A DNA stretch of 52,533 nucleotides from UBA4582 sp047630175 (GCA_047630175.1 JBLHVI010000018.1:1-52533), one strand, 5' to 3'. Shown: positions 7,856-16,512, counted from the stretch's first letter. Numbers and translations: made by a program. The notes: a model not told the origin generated them from the sequence alone.

Positions 7856-8542
7856 ATGGGTATCTTCTCCAGATTCACTGACATAATAAACGCCAACATT
7901 AATTCAATTCTCGAAAAGGCTGAAGACCCAGAGAAAATGGTTCGCCTGATTATCCAGGAGATGGAGGAAACCCTGGTCGAGGTGCGAACCCAATCAGCCA
8001 AGTTAATTGCTGACAAAAAAGAGTTGGGTCGACGTGGCGAGCGACTGCGTCACGAAGCTTCTGAGTGGGAGCGCAAAGCAGAGATAGCCCTGACCAAGGA
8101 CCGAGAAGATCTGGCCCGGGCGGCGTTGAAAGAGAGAAATGAGTCGCTGGCCGGCGTAAGTGCTATAGATCTTGATCTTGAGCAGATCGAGCACAATCTG
8201 CAAAAATTGTCCGGCGATATCGGCCAGCTGCAGCAGAAGCTCACGGATGCCAAGGCGCGCCAAAAAGCGTTGATCATGCGAGGTCAAACGGTGCAGACAC
8301 GCATGGGCGTCAAGCGTCAGCTGCACGATGTGAATGTTGAAGAGGCTATGGGCAGATTCGATCGCTATGAGCGACGTATTGATGACATGGAAGGTGAAGT
8401 CGAGGCCTACGATCTTGGTCAGCGCACGCTTGCCGATGAGATTGCTGAGCTGGAAGCGGACGAGGAAGTTGACGCCGAACTTGCGAAGTTAAAACAGAAG
8501 ATGCACGGCACGCAAGCGTCGAGTCAGTCTGCCAGTGAGTAA
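7856..8542 (+). CDS. pspA: Phage shock protein A (PspA/IM30, ESCRT-III-like)
   Basis: 228 residues, close to the 222 of E. coli PspA. It starts MGIFSRFTDIINANINSILEKAEDPEKMVRLIIQEMEETLVEVRT, the family's conserved amphipathic helix and first long helix, and continues as coiled coil to about residue 215, with YERRIDDMEGEVEAYDLG in the fourth helix. PspA oligomerises on stressed inner membrane, limits proton leakage and binds PspF to shut off the operon. RBS AGAGG lies about 13 bp upstream, rather far. First gene of pspABC-GIN-small membrane protein. Confidence 0.96.
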   Translation: MGIFSRFTDIINANINSILEKAEDPEKMVRLIIQEMEETLVEVRTQSAKLIADKKELGRRGERLRHEASEWERKAEIALTKDREDLARAALKERNESLAGVSAIDLDLEQIEHNLQKLSGDIGQLQQKLTDAKARQKALIMRGQTVQTRMGVKRQLHDVNVEEAMGRFDRYERRIDDMEGEVEAYDLGQRTLADEIAELEADEEVDAELAKLKQKMHGTQASSQSASE

Positions 8543-8569
8543 ACCACACAGAGACCTTGAGGTGATCAA

Positions 8570-8818
8570 ATGGATGGCATAGTCGTAGCGTTTTTTGTCC
8601 CGGTCGTGGTCTTTATGGTTATCGTTGCACCCATATGGATCGTCTTTCACTATCGCTCTAAGGCGCGAAATGAGGATGGTCTTTCAGCCGGGGAGCGTGT
8701 TGAGCTAGAAGATATGTTCGAGGTGGCCAACAAGATGGTTGCGCGGATCGAGACGCTGGAAGCGATTCTCGATGTCGAGAGCCCGGGCTGGCGTGAGAAG
8801 CAACAGCAAGCCAATTGA
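8570..8818 (+). CDS. pspB: Phage shock protein B
   Basis: 82 residues: one N-terminal membrane span (VVAFFVPVVVFMVIVAPIWIVF), then the motif HYRSKARNEDGLSAGERVELEDMFEVANKMVARIETLEAIL, a leucine-zipper-like helix in the cytoplasm typical of PspB. With PspC it senses envelope stress and recruits PspA away from PspF. It begins 27 bp after pspA with GAGGTGATC as ribosome site, so it is co-transcribed. Confidence 0.95.
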   Translation: MDGIVVAFFVPVVVFMVIVAPIWIVFHYRSKARNEDGLSAGERVELEDMFEVANKMVARIETLEAILDVESPGWREKQQQAN

Positions 8819-8907
8819 TCCTGAGCCCACGGTGGCATGCATTGAGCTTGCTGCAAGTGCAGAGATATAGGTGTGAGTATTTCCGGCCAAACAAAGGGGT
8901 AGTAACA

Positions 8908-9780
8908 GTGAGCAGGTCTGATCAAGAACGACGTGACGCCGAACGCGTTGCTCGACGCGCCAATAGGCTGGCTGATCGCGCTGAGTTGCGCGCGCACCGC
9001 AAAGCTGACAGTGCCAGACAGGCAGCCGAACGCTCGGCGCGGCTTGCCGAACGGGCGGGTAAGGCGCCTGGGTCTAGAGAGTTTGAGGAATCTCTGGAAG
9101 ATTATGTTGAGCACATGACCGAGCGCTTTACCCGTAAGGCCACCGAGTGGTTTGGTCTTAGCCATGCTGACGACGACGATTACGGTTTAGGTGAAGACGA
9201 TGATGGTCTCGGCGGCGAGCCTCGACGATCGAACGCCAACCGATCGGGATATCGGCGTCAAGGTCGACAGAGCCGTCGCACGCACCACGCGCGACGACGG
9301 CCTATGTGGTATCGATTCAAGTCTGGCCGGCCGTTTTACCGTGACGCTGAGCGTGGCAAGTTACTCGGGGTGTGCGCAGGTCTGGCGGACTATCTCCAGG
9401 TCGAGACGTGGCAGGTACGTCTGGCGGCTGTCCTAGGGCTGTTTTTTATGGGCTCCTTTATTCTGCCGACCTACTTTATTCTGTATTTCGTGATGGAAAA
9501 TAAGCCCTACTATCGCACGGCGACTGACCGTTTTGACGAGGCTCACGAGTATGGCGATGGATCGCGTTCGGCGCACGAAAAGAGCTCAAAACCCAGTCGT
9601 GGTGCACATCAGGGCAGGGCAGGCCGTTTCGCTAGCAGTACTAACGTGCAGGTGCTGCAGCTGGCGCGTGAGAAATTTTCCCAGCTTGAGAACAGAGTAC
9701 GGTCCATCGAGACCCATGTCACGTCATCGCGGTTTGAGTTACAGCGTGAGTTCAAGAAGATTGCCGGAGATGACCTGTGA
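8908..9780 (+). CDS. pspC: PspC-domain stress sensor with long charged extensions
   Basis: 290 residues from the GTG at 8908, which has AGGGG 8 nt ahead; an upstream TTG at 8815 overlapping the pspB stop is less likely. Residues about 1-60 are an Arg/Ala-rich helix, followed by an acidic Asp/Gly patch. The PspC domain is at about 140-200: FYRDAERGKLLGVCAGLADYL, then a membrane hairpin LAAVLGLFFMGSFILPTYFILYFVMENKPYY. The tail ends in a coiled coil (VLQLAREKFSQLENRVRSIETHV). Known PspC proteins are about 120 residues, so both extensions are unusual, though long forms exist in other gammaproteobacteria. It probably partners PspB. Confidence 0.9.
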   Translation: MSRSDQERRDAERVARRANRLADRAELRAHRKADSARQAAERSARLAERAGKAPGSREFEESLEDYVEHMTERFTRKATEWFGLSHADDDDYGLGEDDDGLGGEPRRSNANRSGYRRQGRQSRRTHHARRRPMWYRFKSGRPFYRDAERGKLLGVCAGLADYLQVETWQVRLAAVLGLFFMGSFILPTYFILYFVMENKPYYRTATDRFDEAHEYGDGSRSAHEKSSKPSRGAHQGRAGRFASSTNVQVLQLAREKFSQLENRVRSIETHVTSSRFELQREFKKIAGDDL

Positions 9781-10424
9781 CAATCGAGGTACGGCAAGTA
9801 TCAGGTTTTGATCGCGTGCGGCTCCAGGGGCCGGGGATCTTAAAAATCCGCCAGTCGAATAAGGCGTCTCTGACGGTTCACGCACCGCGCTATGCGATAA
9901 AAGGTCTGCAATCACGTGTTGTCAGCGGTGAGTTGCTGTTGGGCTTGCTCAGCACGCCTGTGGTGTCGCTGCAATTGCACCGTGAGGTGATCTCATATGA
10001 CCTGCAGGTTAAAGATCTTAGTCGCCTGCAATTGACGGGTGTGGCGCGCGCTATTGTCCCAGATTTAGACACAGACAGTTTGACGTTGGTGGTTGGCGGG
10101 TCAGCCCGGATTCGCGTCGAGAAACTCACCGCAGACCATCTTGATGTGCGCATCAATAATCGCGGGCAGGTTAGTGTCAGCGGTGACGTGGAAGCTCAGT
10201 CAGTTAGGGTGAGCAGTCAGGGAGACTATCAAGCCGGTCAATTGATCAGTGATTTTGCCGAGCTGTCAGTGGCCGATCAAGGACAGGCCATCATCACAGT
10301 CAATGAGGCTTTAAATGTCGCGATTGCCGGCAATGGTTCTGTAACCTATGTCGGCTACCCTGATGTGCAGCAAGTGATTTCGGGTCCCGGGCGTTTGCAG
10401 CGCATCAAGGCAACGCGAAAATGA
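9777..10424 (+). CDS. GIN-domain (DUF2807-like) protein in the psp operon
   Basis: 215 residues, GTG start overlapping the pspC stop by four bases (GTGA), so translation is coupled. The sequence is almost all beta strands in short repeated units (LQLTGVARAIVPDLDTDSLT, VVGGSARIRVEKLTADHLDV, NRGQVSVSGDVEAQSVRVSS, DQGQAIITVNEALNVAIAGN), the right-handed beta-helix style of head-GIN/DUF2807 domains usually found near the envelope. No signal peptide or membrane span is visible, unlike many relatives, so it may stay in the cytoplasm. Its place after pspC suggests a part in the membrane-stress response; that is inference. Confidence 0.72.
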   Translation: MTIEVRQVSGFDRVRLQGPGILKIRQSNKASLTVHAPRYAIKGLQSRVVSGELLLGLLSTPVVSLQLHREVISYDLQVKDLSRLQLTGVARAIVPDLDTDSLTLVVGGSARIRVEKLTADHLDVRINNRGQVSVSGDVEAQSVRVSSQGDYQAGQLISDFAELSVADQGQAIITVNEALNVAIAGNGSVTYVGYPDVQQVISGPGRLQRIKATRK

Positions 10425-10437
10425 ACTGGAGAAAAGC

Positions 10438-10713
10438 ATGAACAACCCGTGGATCATCGTGTTTGTGGCTGGCATTATTTGGGCCTTAGCGGACGGTATC
10501 GTCAAAATTATTCGGGCTAGCAAGCAATCTGGCGGCGGTCGGCGTACGACTGCGCGGTTTGATGATCTGACGTCTGACATGGCGGCTTTAGAGCAGGCGC
10601 TGCTTGATGCACGGCAGCGTATTGAGGTACTAGAGAAGATTGTCACTGACGGAAAGTATCAATTGAATCAAGATATTGACAACCTGAGTCGGAAAAACAA
10701 ACATGCTGGCTAA
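10438..10713 (+). CDS. Small membrane coiled-coil protein, PspB-like in layout
   Basis: 91 residues: membrane span PWIIVFVAGIIWALADGIVKII, a Gly/Arg turn, then a helix with heptad character (FDDLTSDMAALEQALLDARQRIEVLEKIVTDGKYQLNQDI). The order span-basic-coiled coil and the LEKIV..ID-like helix resemble PspB, but it lacks PspB's own motif. AGGAGA-like site (ACTGGAGAAA) precedes the ATG. Last gene of the psp operon; its stop overlaps by four bases the stop of the convergent acetyltransferase gene. Confidence 0.7.
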   Translation: MNNPWIIVFVAGIIWALADGIVKIIRASKQSGGGRRTTARFDDLTSDMAALEQALLDARQRIEVLEKIVTDGKYQLNQDIDNLSRKNKHAG

Positions 10714-11258
10714 GGTCTTGACGATTTGGGTGAAGGCGGTGAGATGCGTGAGCTCTCATTACCGCGCGCATCAGTGAAGTGCTGCTCAAAACGCAGGATA
10801 ACGGCCAAGGGTTCAATAAAGCGCTGATACCGTCTGCCGACATGGGTGGTTATCACCGTTTGCCAAAATGACTGCGCCTTGGTATTGCTGTGCAGCACGG
10901 CGACTTGCCAGGTTCCGCTGAATTGCTCGAAGATAAGCTTAGCAGCTGCGCCACCTAAACCCTTTCGGCGATGGCTGCGGAGGATAAAGAACTCGGCGAT
11001 TTCACGATACGGTCGGCCATCAGCGGGGTCTGCGTCCTGGCGCACCAGTGCCATGCCAATAATATCGTCGTTTTGCCGAATCAATAGCGGCCAACGATCC
11101 GGTTCACGCCAATAGTGCGCAAGATAGGGGTACTCAAAGCGGCCACTTTCGTCCATGGCTATGGTTGTGAACTCAGAAAAATCGTGCAGGTAATATTGCA
11201 GTAAGTTGTCGACCACGTGTTTTTCGCTAGTCATGGCAGGGGTGATGTGCAGATTCAT
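10710..11258 (-). CDS. GNAT-family N-acetyltransferase
   Basis: 182 residues. ALVRQDADPADGRPYREIAEFFILRSHRRKGLGGAAAKLIFEQF contains the acetyl-CoA binding motif A (RRKGLGGAA) after a beta strand, and WQVAVLHSNTKAQSFWQTVI is motif B (N..AQSFW). Substrate not readable. Its ATG overlaps the stop of the upstream glycerophosphodiesterase gene (ATGA), so the two form a coupled pair. The last 20 or so residues (RISPPSPKSSRP) look like a non-conserved tail reaching into the convergent gene. Confidence 0.82.
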   Translation of the reverse strand: MNLHITPAMTSEKHVVDNLLQYYLHDFSEFTTIAMDESGRFEYPYLAHYWREPDRWPLLIRQNDDIIGMALVRQDADPADGRPYREIAEFFILRSHRRKGLGGAAAKLIFEQFSGTWQVAVLHSNTKAQSFWQTVITTHVGRRYQRFIEPLAVILRFEQHFTDARGNESSRISPPSPKSSRP

Positions 11259-11941
11259 GGGCTAGCGACAATCACCCGGTCTGGGTAGTTGCTGAAAACG
11301 CCATCTACACCGAGGGCTCGCATGCGGTCTATATCGGTGATGTTGTTGACGGTATAGACATAAACTCGCAGACCCTCATTATGAGCCGCAACCACGCGTT
11401 CAGGGGTGACGAGCTTGAGGGCTAGGTTAAGCGCGCTGGCGCCTAGTTCAAGTGTGCGTTGAACATAGTCATCCCCTGCTTTGTGAAACAGCGCGCCTCG
11501 CCCATAGCGGGCGTCGACCAGTGCCAGTTCGGCATGATCGAACGACGAAATCATGAATTCCGCTTCGCGCCAACCGCGTGTCACGTACTTGCTCAGCAGC
11601 GCACTGACCGGTGCTGCCGTGCGCTCACCTTTAAGTTCTATATTAATGCCTGCTCGATGATCAATAAGCTCAATGACTTCACCCAGTGTGGGGATTTGCT
11701 GGCCAGAGCCAGCATCTAGGGTGCGTAAAGTCGCAAGCGATGTGTCCATGACACGGCCTTTGCCATTGGTGGTGCGCCCCAGTGTATCGTCATGAATTAC
11801 CAGCAGTTCGCCTTCAATAACATAAACATCCAGCTCAACCCAGGTGCAACCCATCTCGACTGCGAGCGCGAACGACGCTAGCGTGTTTTCGGGGGCATAG
11901 CCGCTGGCGCCACGATGGCCTATACAGATCATGTCAGTCAT
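11255..11941 (-). CDS. ugpQ: Glycerophosphodiester phosphodiesterase
   Basis: 228 residues from MTDMICIGHRGASGYAPENTLASF, with the family's HRG..PENT motif; WVELDVYVIEGELLVIHDDTLGRTTNG supplies the metal-binding E-x-D and the HD dyad. It hydrolyses deacylated phospholipids to sn-glycerol 3-phosphate and an alcohol. No signal peptide, so UgpQ-like (cytoplasmic) rather than GlpQ. An upstream in-frame ATG at 12055 would add 38 residues without homology and was not used. Upstream of, and coupled to, the acetyltransferase; divergent from dnaX. Confidence 0.9.
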   Translation of the reverse strand: MTDMICIGHRGASGYAPENTLASFALAVEMGCTWVELDVYVIEGELLVIHDDTLGRTTNGKGRVMDTSLATLRTLDAGSGQQIPTLGEVIELIDHRAGINIELKGERTAAPVSALLSKYVTRGWREAEFMISSFDHAELALVDARYGRGALFHKAGDDYVQRTLELGASALNLALKLVTPERVVAAHNEGLRVYVYTVNNITDIDRMRALGVDGVFSNYPDRVIVASP

Positions 11942-12108
11942 GGAGTGCTCACGAGGGTGTATTGTTGGTGCGCTATTGTTAAGGGGTTTTTGCAGCGGAT
12001 ACTGTACTGCCTTCCACCAAGCAGTGCCAGTGGCTGCGTATTTGTGATGATTCATAGGCCAATACCCCGTACAATTTGGTTTTTGTCTTTGCAGTGATCC
12101 AAATCGGC

Positions 12109-14010
12109 ATGAGTTATCAGGTTCTCGCCAGAAAATACCGTCCCGCCAACTTCGAGGAACTCGAAGGTCAAGAGCACGTCCGCCGAGCGTTGGTAAATGC
12201 GCTGGAGAAAAATCGGCTGCACCATGCCTATTTGTTCACGGGCACTCGGGGCACGGGTAAAACGACTATTGCGCGTATCTTTGCCAAGTGTCTGAATTGC
12301 GATGAGGGCATTACAGCCACGCCTTGTGGCGTCTGCGGTAGTTGTTTAGAGATATCTCAGGGACGCAGTGTTGATCTGATCGAAGTGGATGCGGCTTCGC
12401 GCACAGGCGTCGACAGCACCCGTGAGTTGTTAGACAACGTGCAGTACATGCCCACCCGCAGTCGCTTTAAGGTATATCTCATCGATGAGGTGCACATGTT
12501 CTCGACGAGCAGTTTCAATGCCCTGCTGAAGACCCTTGAAGAGCCGCCAGAGCACGTTAAATTTCTGCTGGCGACGACAGATCCGAAGAAATTGCCAGTG
12601 ACTGTTTTGTCGCGCTGCTTGCAGTTTAATCTGAAAAATCTTGCACCGGAACGGGTGGTCAGCTATCTCACCACGATTCTCGATAAAGAGCAGATTGACT
12701 ACGAACCGCCTGCTCTTTGGCTACTGGGGCGCGCAGCAGATGGCAGTATGCGTGACGCACTAAGCCTGACAGACCAAGCTATCGCTTTTGGCGATCAACG
12801 TATTCTGAGCGCTGACGTCAAGTCCATGCTCGGTGCCATTGATCAACTCGAGATTCATCGCATCATCGATGCGCTGATCGAGCACGATGGTGCCAAGCTA
12901 CTCGAGCAGATAGCCCGAATGGGCGAGTATGCGCCAGACTACAGTGGTTTGCTGGCAGATATTTTGTCTTTACTGCACCGAGTTGCTGTTGCCCAGGCGC
13001 TGCCAGACGGCATTGATAACAGCCTAGGCGACCGTGATGAAATTATGGCGATTGCCGGACGTCTTGACCGCGAAGATGTGCAGTTGTTTTACCAGATTGG
13101 GCTGATAGGCCAAAGAGACCTGGCGTTGGCGCCGGACCCGCGCACTGGTTTCGAGATGGTGTTGCTACGTATGCTGGCGTTTGTGCCCAATGTTGAACAC
13201 AAAAATATAACGGCTCCCGAGCCTGTTATGCAGGAGGCGAACGTCCCCGGAAAAAAGTCTGAAACCCCCGCGTTTCAGCGGGGCCCTGATGCGCAAAGCG
13301 GAGTCCAAGATGCGGCAAGATCAGTCGGTTTAGCTGGCAGTGTTGCCGGTAGTTCGGCAGTCAAAGCGGCTGACAGCCCAGCGATAGCCTACTCATCTGC
13401 GGCACTTGCACGTCCGCCAGTCGATCGGCAAGTCAATCCATTACCCACCCCGCCGAACAAACAAGTAACTGCGCCGAGCGCTGACGTGGCGGGGTCAGTG
13501 ACGTCATCGCCGGTCACGACCAAGACTCCGACGAAAACCCCGACGAAAACCCCGACCAAGACGACACTGGGTGTAACTTCGGTAGAGATGGCAGCAGGCA
13601 GCCCGATAACCCATCTGCCGCTGGCGGCGGACTATTGGTGTGAAATATTTTTGCAGTTACGACTGACTGGTGTCACCCAGTCGGTGGCCTCTAATTGCGA
13701 GCTAGAAGCGGTCGAGAATGACGTGTGCCAACTGGTGTTAGGCGATCGGCATGCGAGTTTGTGGAACAGCACCCACGAGGGTCGTATTGTTGCGAGTTTG
13801 TCCCGTTTGTACGGCCGGTCCATTAAGCTTACATTGCGGGTTGGCCCGACCCAGGCTGAGACCCCTGCCGGAGCAGATCTGCGACGTCGGGGAGAGCGCC
13901 AAGCCGAGGCCGAGGCGGCCATCGACGCTGACGAGAAGCTCAAACAATTGATTGATAGCTTTGATGGTACACTGGAGCGTGGCACGATAGCGCCACGGAG
14001 TGCTTCTTAA
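12109..14010 (+). CDS. dnaX: DNA polymerase III tau subunit (and gamma by frameshift)
   Basis: 633 residues (tau) from MSYQVLARKYRP. Clamp-loader AAA+ module: Walker A GTRGTGKTT (45-53), zinc Cys C64, C73, C76, C79, DEVHMFS (126-132), sensor 1 TTDPKKLPVTVLSRC. Domain III ends near 370; a Pro/Ala/Thr linker follows, with a TKTP repeat (13519-13566), then the domain V region that binds the polymerase alpha subunit. A -1 frameshift site at 13251 would give a 384-residue gamma. Tau dimerises the replicase core and loads the beta clamp. First gene of the dnaX-ybaB-recR order found in most gammaproteobacteria. Confidence 0.97.
   Translation: MSYQVLARKYRPANFEELEGQEHVRRALVNALEKNRLHHAYLFTGTRGTGKTTIARIFAKCLNCDEGITATPCGVCGSCLEISQGRSVDLIEVDAASRTGVDSTRELLDNVQYMPTRSRFKVYLIDEVHMFSTSSFNALLKTLEEPPEHVKFLLATTDPKKLPVTVLSRCLQFNLKNLAPERVVSYLTTILDKEQIDYEPPALWLLGRAADGSMRDALSLTDQAIAFGDQRILSADVKSMLGAIDQLEIHRIIDALIEHDGAKLLEQIARMGEYAPDYSGLLADILSLLHRVAVAQALPDGIDNSLGDRDEIMAIAGRLDREDVQLFYQIGLIGQRDLALAPDPRTGFEMVLLRMLAFVPNVEHKNITAPEPVMQEANVPGKKSETPAFQRGPDAQSGVQDAARSVGLAGSVAGSSAVKAADSPAIAYSSAALARPPVDRQVNPLPTPPNKQVTAPSADVAGSVTSSPVTTKTPTKTPTKTPTKTTLGVTSVEMAAGSPITHLPLAADYWCEIFLQLRLTGVTQSVASNCELEAVENDVCQLVLGDRHASLWNSTHEGRIVASLSRLYGRSIKLTLRVGPTQAETPAGADLRRRGERQAEAEAAIDADEKLKQLIDSFDGTLERGTIAPRSAS
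13232..13283 (+). promoter_or_regulatory. dnaX programmed -1 ribosomal frameshift cassette
   Basis: Three elements in order: an internal Shine-Dalgarno AGGAGG (13232-13237), the slippery heptamer A-AAA-AAG (13251-13257) in correct phase with zero-frame codons GGA AAA AAG, and a stem CCCCGC (13266-13271)/GCGGGG (13278-13283) with 6-nt loop, 8 nt downstream. In the -1 frame the next codons are GTC then TGA (13260-13262), so gamma ends Lys-Lys-Val. E. coli dnaX uses the same heptamer, an upstream SD and a downstream stem. Confidence 0.9.
13519..13566 (+). repeat. Four 12-bp tandem units in dnaX (TKTP linker)
   Basis: ACCAAGACTCCG, ACGAAAACCCCG, ACGAAAACCCCG and ACCAAGACGACA; units 2 and 3 are identical. 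They encode Thr-Lys-Thr-Pro repeats in the flexible tau linker. In frame, so copy-number change would only lengthen the linker. Confidence 0.9.
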
Positions 14011-14112
14011 TAGTGATCATCCACGTATTGGGTAAAGCGGCTAACATGCCTCAAGTTTCGTTCGGCGTTGATAAAATTCGTCGCATTTTTTGAGTAGGGT
14101 AGGAGAACAACC

Positions 14113-14442
14113 ATGAGTACGAATGGCGGAATGGGCGATTTGATGAAACAGGCCCAGCAGATGCAAGAAAAAATGCAAAAGATGCAGGAGCAGCTTGCCA
14201 GCTCTGAGGTCACAGGAGAGGCGGGTGCCGGCATGGTTAAGGTCGTAATGACCGGCCGCCATGATGTTAAACGTGTACAAATCGATGACAGTTTGTTGGG
14301 CGAGGGTAAAGAAATTCTCGAAGACCTGCTGGCGGCAGCGGTTAACGACGCCGTGCGCCGAGTAGAGAACAGCCAAAAAGACAAGATGTCAGCCCTTACC
14401 GGGGGCATGTCATTGCCGCCCGGTTTTAAGATGCCATTTTAA
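14113..14442 (+). CDS. ybaB: YbaB/EbfC nucleoid-associated protein
   Basis: 109 residues. GDLMKQAQQMQEKMQKMQEQL forms the family's N-terminal amphipathic helix, followed by GAGMVKVVMTGRHDVKRVQID and LEDLLAAAVNDAVRRVE. Dimeric DNA-binding protein. AGGAGAAC lies 6-10 nt ahead of the ATG. Between dnaX and recR in one operon, the standard place for this gene. Confidence 0.95.
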   Translation: MSTNGGMGDLMKQAQQMQEKMQKMQEQLASSEVTGEAGAGMVKVVMTGRHDVKRVQIDDSLLGEGKEILEDLLAAAVNDAVRRVENSQKDKMSALTGGMSLPPGFKMPF

Positions 14443-14463
14443 GCGCGAACTGAGAAAAGCCCC

Positions 14464-15057
14464 ATGAACCAGATTCCCGTCATCGAACAGTTGGCCGACG
14501 CCTTACGTTGTCTGCCAGGTGTGGGTCCCAAAACCGCCCAGCGGATGGTGCTGCACCTGTTGGAACACGATCGCGCTGGCGGTAGGCGTTTGTCTGGACG
14601 GCTGCTAGACGCCATGGACAACGTTGTGCATTGTGATAGCTGTCGAAATTTCACGGAAGTCAGCCCGTGCGAAATCTGCCAGCACACCGGGCGTGACCAG
14701 TCGACCTTGTGTATTGTTGAAAACCCGGCTGACGTGATCGCGATAGAGCACACTGGTGGTTATCGCGGCAATTATTTTGTTTTGATGGGCACGTTGTCAC
14801 CACTGGACGGCATCGGCCCAGAAGAGATTGGTATCGCGCAGTTGTTGGCGCGCTGCGAACAAGGTGTCACAGAAGTTATTCTGGCGATCGGTTCGACCGT
14901 GGAAGGTGAGGCAACGGCGCATTTTATTGCAGAGAGCCTCAAACCCATTGATGTAAAGATATCAAGAATTGCCCACGGAATCCCCTTGGGGGGAGAGTTG
15001 GAATTTGTTGATGGCGGCACATTGTCCCATGCCCTGGCTGGAAGAAAACAGATTTAA
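14464..15057 (+). CDS. recR: Recombination mediator RecR
   Basis: 197 residues, standard length. N-terminal helix-hairpin-helix (LRCLPGVGPKTAQRMVLHLL), four-Cys zinc finger (CDSCRNFTEVSPCEICQ), Toprim domain (LCIVENPADVIAIEHTGGYRGNYFVLMG) and the C-terminal Walker-like PLGGELEFVDGGTLSHAL. With RecF/RecO it loads RecA on gapped DNA. Its TAA overlaps the rnd ATG (TAATG). Confidence 0.96.
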   Translation: MNQIPVIEQLADALRCLPGVGPKTAQRMVLHLLEHDRAGGRRLSGRLLDAMDNVVHCDSCRNFTEVSPCEICQHTGRDQSTLCIVENPADVIAIEHTGGYRGNYFVLMGTLSPLDGIGPEEIGIAQLLARCEQGVTEVILAIGSTVEGEATAHFIAESLKPIDVKISRIAHGIPLGGELEFVDGGTLSHALAGRKQI

Positions 15058-16175
15058 TGACTGTAGACTATGAGATCGTCGAGACTGTAGAGCGCCTCGA
15101 AGAAGTGATAAAAATAATCCGCAATGCCGATGCCGTCGCCATTGATACTGAATTCGCGCGTTTTAATACGTATTACCCCATTGTCGGTCTGATTCAGATT
15201 TTTGATGGTGAGCATTGTTATCTGGTTGATCCGTTAGAGGTTCCGGAGCTCGGTGCTATTGTAGATCTGTTGGAAGATGAATCTGTGGTCAAGGTGTTTC
15301 ATGCTTGCTCGGAAGATTTAGAAGTATTTCACCATGTGCTAAAAGCGGTGCCTACGCCTATGTTTGATAGTCAGGTGGCTGCTGCTGCCTTGGGCGTCAA
15401 TTTCTCCATCAGTTATCAGAAGCTGGTGGCCCACTTTTTAGACCTGCAGATCAGCAAGGAAGAAACTCGTTCGGATTGGTTGCAACGACCTTTAAGCACC
15501 GCTCAATTGGACTATGCGGCGCTGGATGTAATCCACTTGTTGGAGGTCTACCGCAAGCTGGTGGGCCAACTTGATGAAGCTAACAAGCTGGCTTGGGTGC
15601 AAGAAGAGTGCGAGGGAATGACGGGCAACATTGCTACCGATGTTGATCCTTCTTTAGCCTACCAAAGAGTTAAAGGGCTGGCGCGTCTTGACGCTGAGTC
15701 GCAGTACCTGGTGCAAGCTTTGTGCGCCTGGCGTGAGATTAAGGCGCGGGAAATAGACGTACCAAGAAATCGAGTTGTTGATGAAGCCTCTGTTGTAGCG
15801 ATTGCGCAGCTGAACTATCTCGAAGTCGGCGGTTTGCATACGCACACCAGTATGTCATCGCGACAGATACGTAAATACGGCGACGAGTTGCTGACGGTGA
15901 TCAATGAGGCGCGCATGGTGCCATCCGAAGATCGGCCGCGGCTTGCCGCAGAGAGCCTGCCGGTCAGCAATAGCCTAATGAAGCAGCTCAAGTTGCGTGT
16001 TAGCACCCGGGCTGAAGCCATGAGTATTGCGCCTGAAATGCTCGCCAGACGTCGCCATCTTGAACAACTATTGCGCTCAGGCCTCGAAGGCGGGCATTAT
16101 CAGTTGCCGCCAGATTTGGCGGGCTGGCGCAAGGCAGTTATCGGCGACGAACTCATGACCATGCTGACGCAATAA
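15057..16175 (+). CDS. rnd: Ribonuclease D
   Basis: 372 residues, near the 375 of E. coli. DEDDy exonuclease motifs: AIDTEFARFNTYYP (Exo I, D and E), VFHACSEDLEVF (Exo II) and LDYAALDVIHL (Exo III, Y and D). An HRDC domain follows at about 205-285 (LVQALCAWREIKAREIDVPRNRVVDE) and a second helical domain after it. It trims 3' ends of tRNA and other small RNAs. The start is set by the TAATG overlap with recR, giving coupled translation. Confidence 0.95.
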   Translation: MTVDYEIVETVERLEEVIKIIRNADAVAIDTEFARFNTYYPIVGLIQIFDGEHCYLVDPLEVPELGAIVDLLEDESVVKVFHACSEDLEVFHHVLKAVPTPMFDSQVAAAALGVNFSISYQKLVAHFLDLQISKEETRSDWLQRPLSTAQLDYAALDVIHLLEVYRKLVGQLDEANKLAWVQEECEGMTGNIATDVDPSLAYQRVKGLARLDAESQYLVQALCAWREIKAREIDVPRNRVVDEASVVAIAQLNYLEVGGLHTHTSMSSRQIRKYGDELLTVINEARMVPSEDRPRLAAESLPVSNSLMKQLKLRVSTRAEAMSIAPEMLARRRHLEQLLRSGLEGGHYQLPPDLAGWRKAVIGDELMTMLTQ

Positions 16176-16185
16176 GGAAATTGGA

Positions 16186-16512
16186 ATGGTGACTTGCGAC
16201 GTTTACAAGAGTGATAAAAAAGCAGGTTTGTATCTGTATGTCGATCACGCGGAAGGTCTGGTGCGAGTCCCAGAGACCTTGTTGTTGCAGTTTGGACCGC
16301 CTCGCTTGACCTTGAGTTTTGAGCTTCACGGTGACCGTCGGATGGCTCGGCAGGACCCACAGGTGGTATTGAAAAACTTAAGTGCCGATGGCTACCATAT
16401 ACAACTTCCACCTGCGCCATTCTTACAAAACACGGCAACCCATTCTGGTGGGCATAATGCGCCTGCAAAGCATAGTGAGCCCGATGCAAGCTTGGCGCGA
16501 GGCTCCTCATGA
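16186..16512 (+). CDS. ycgL: YcgL domain protein
   Basis: 108 residues. CDVYKSDKKAGLYLYVDHAEGLVRVPETLLLQFGPPRLTLSFEL and the later ADGYHIQLPP match the YcgL family of gammaproteobacteria, a small alpha/beta fold of unknown function. Its position between rnd and ycgN is the family's common context. The last 25 residues are Ser/His/Ala-rich and variable. Overlaps ycgN by four bases. Confidence 0.9.
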   Translation: MVTCDVYKSDKKAGLYLYVDHAEGLVRVPETLLLQFGPPRLTLSFELHGDRRMARQDPQVVLKNLSADGYHIQLPPAPFLQNTATHSGGHNAPAKHSEPDASLARGSS

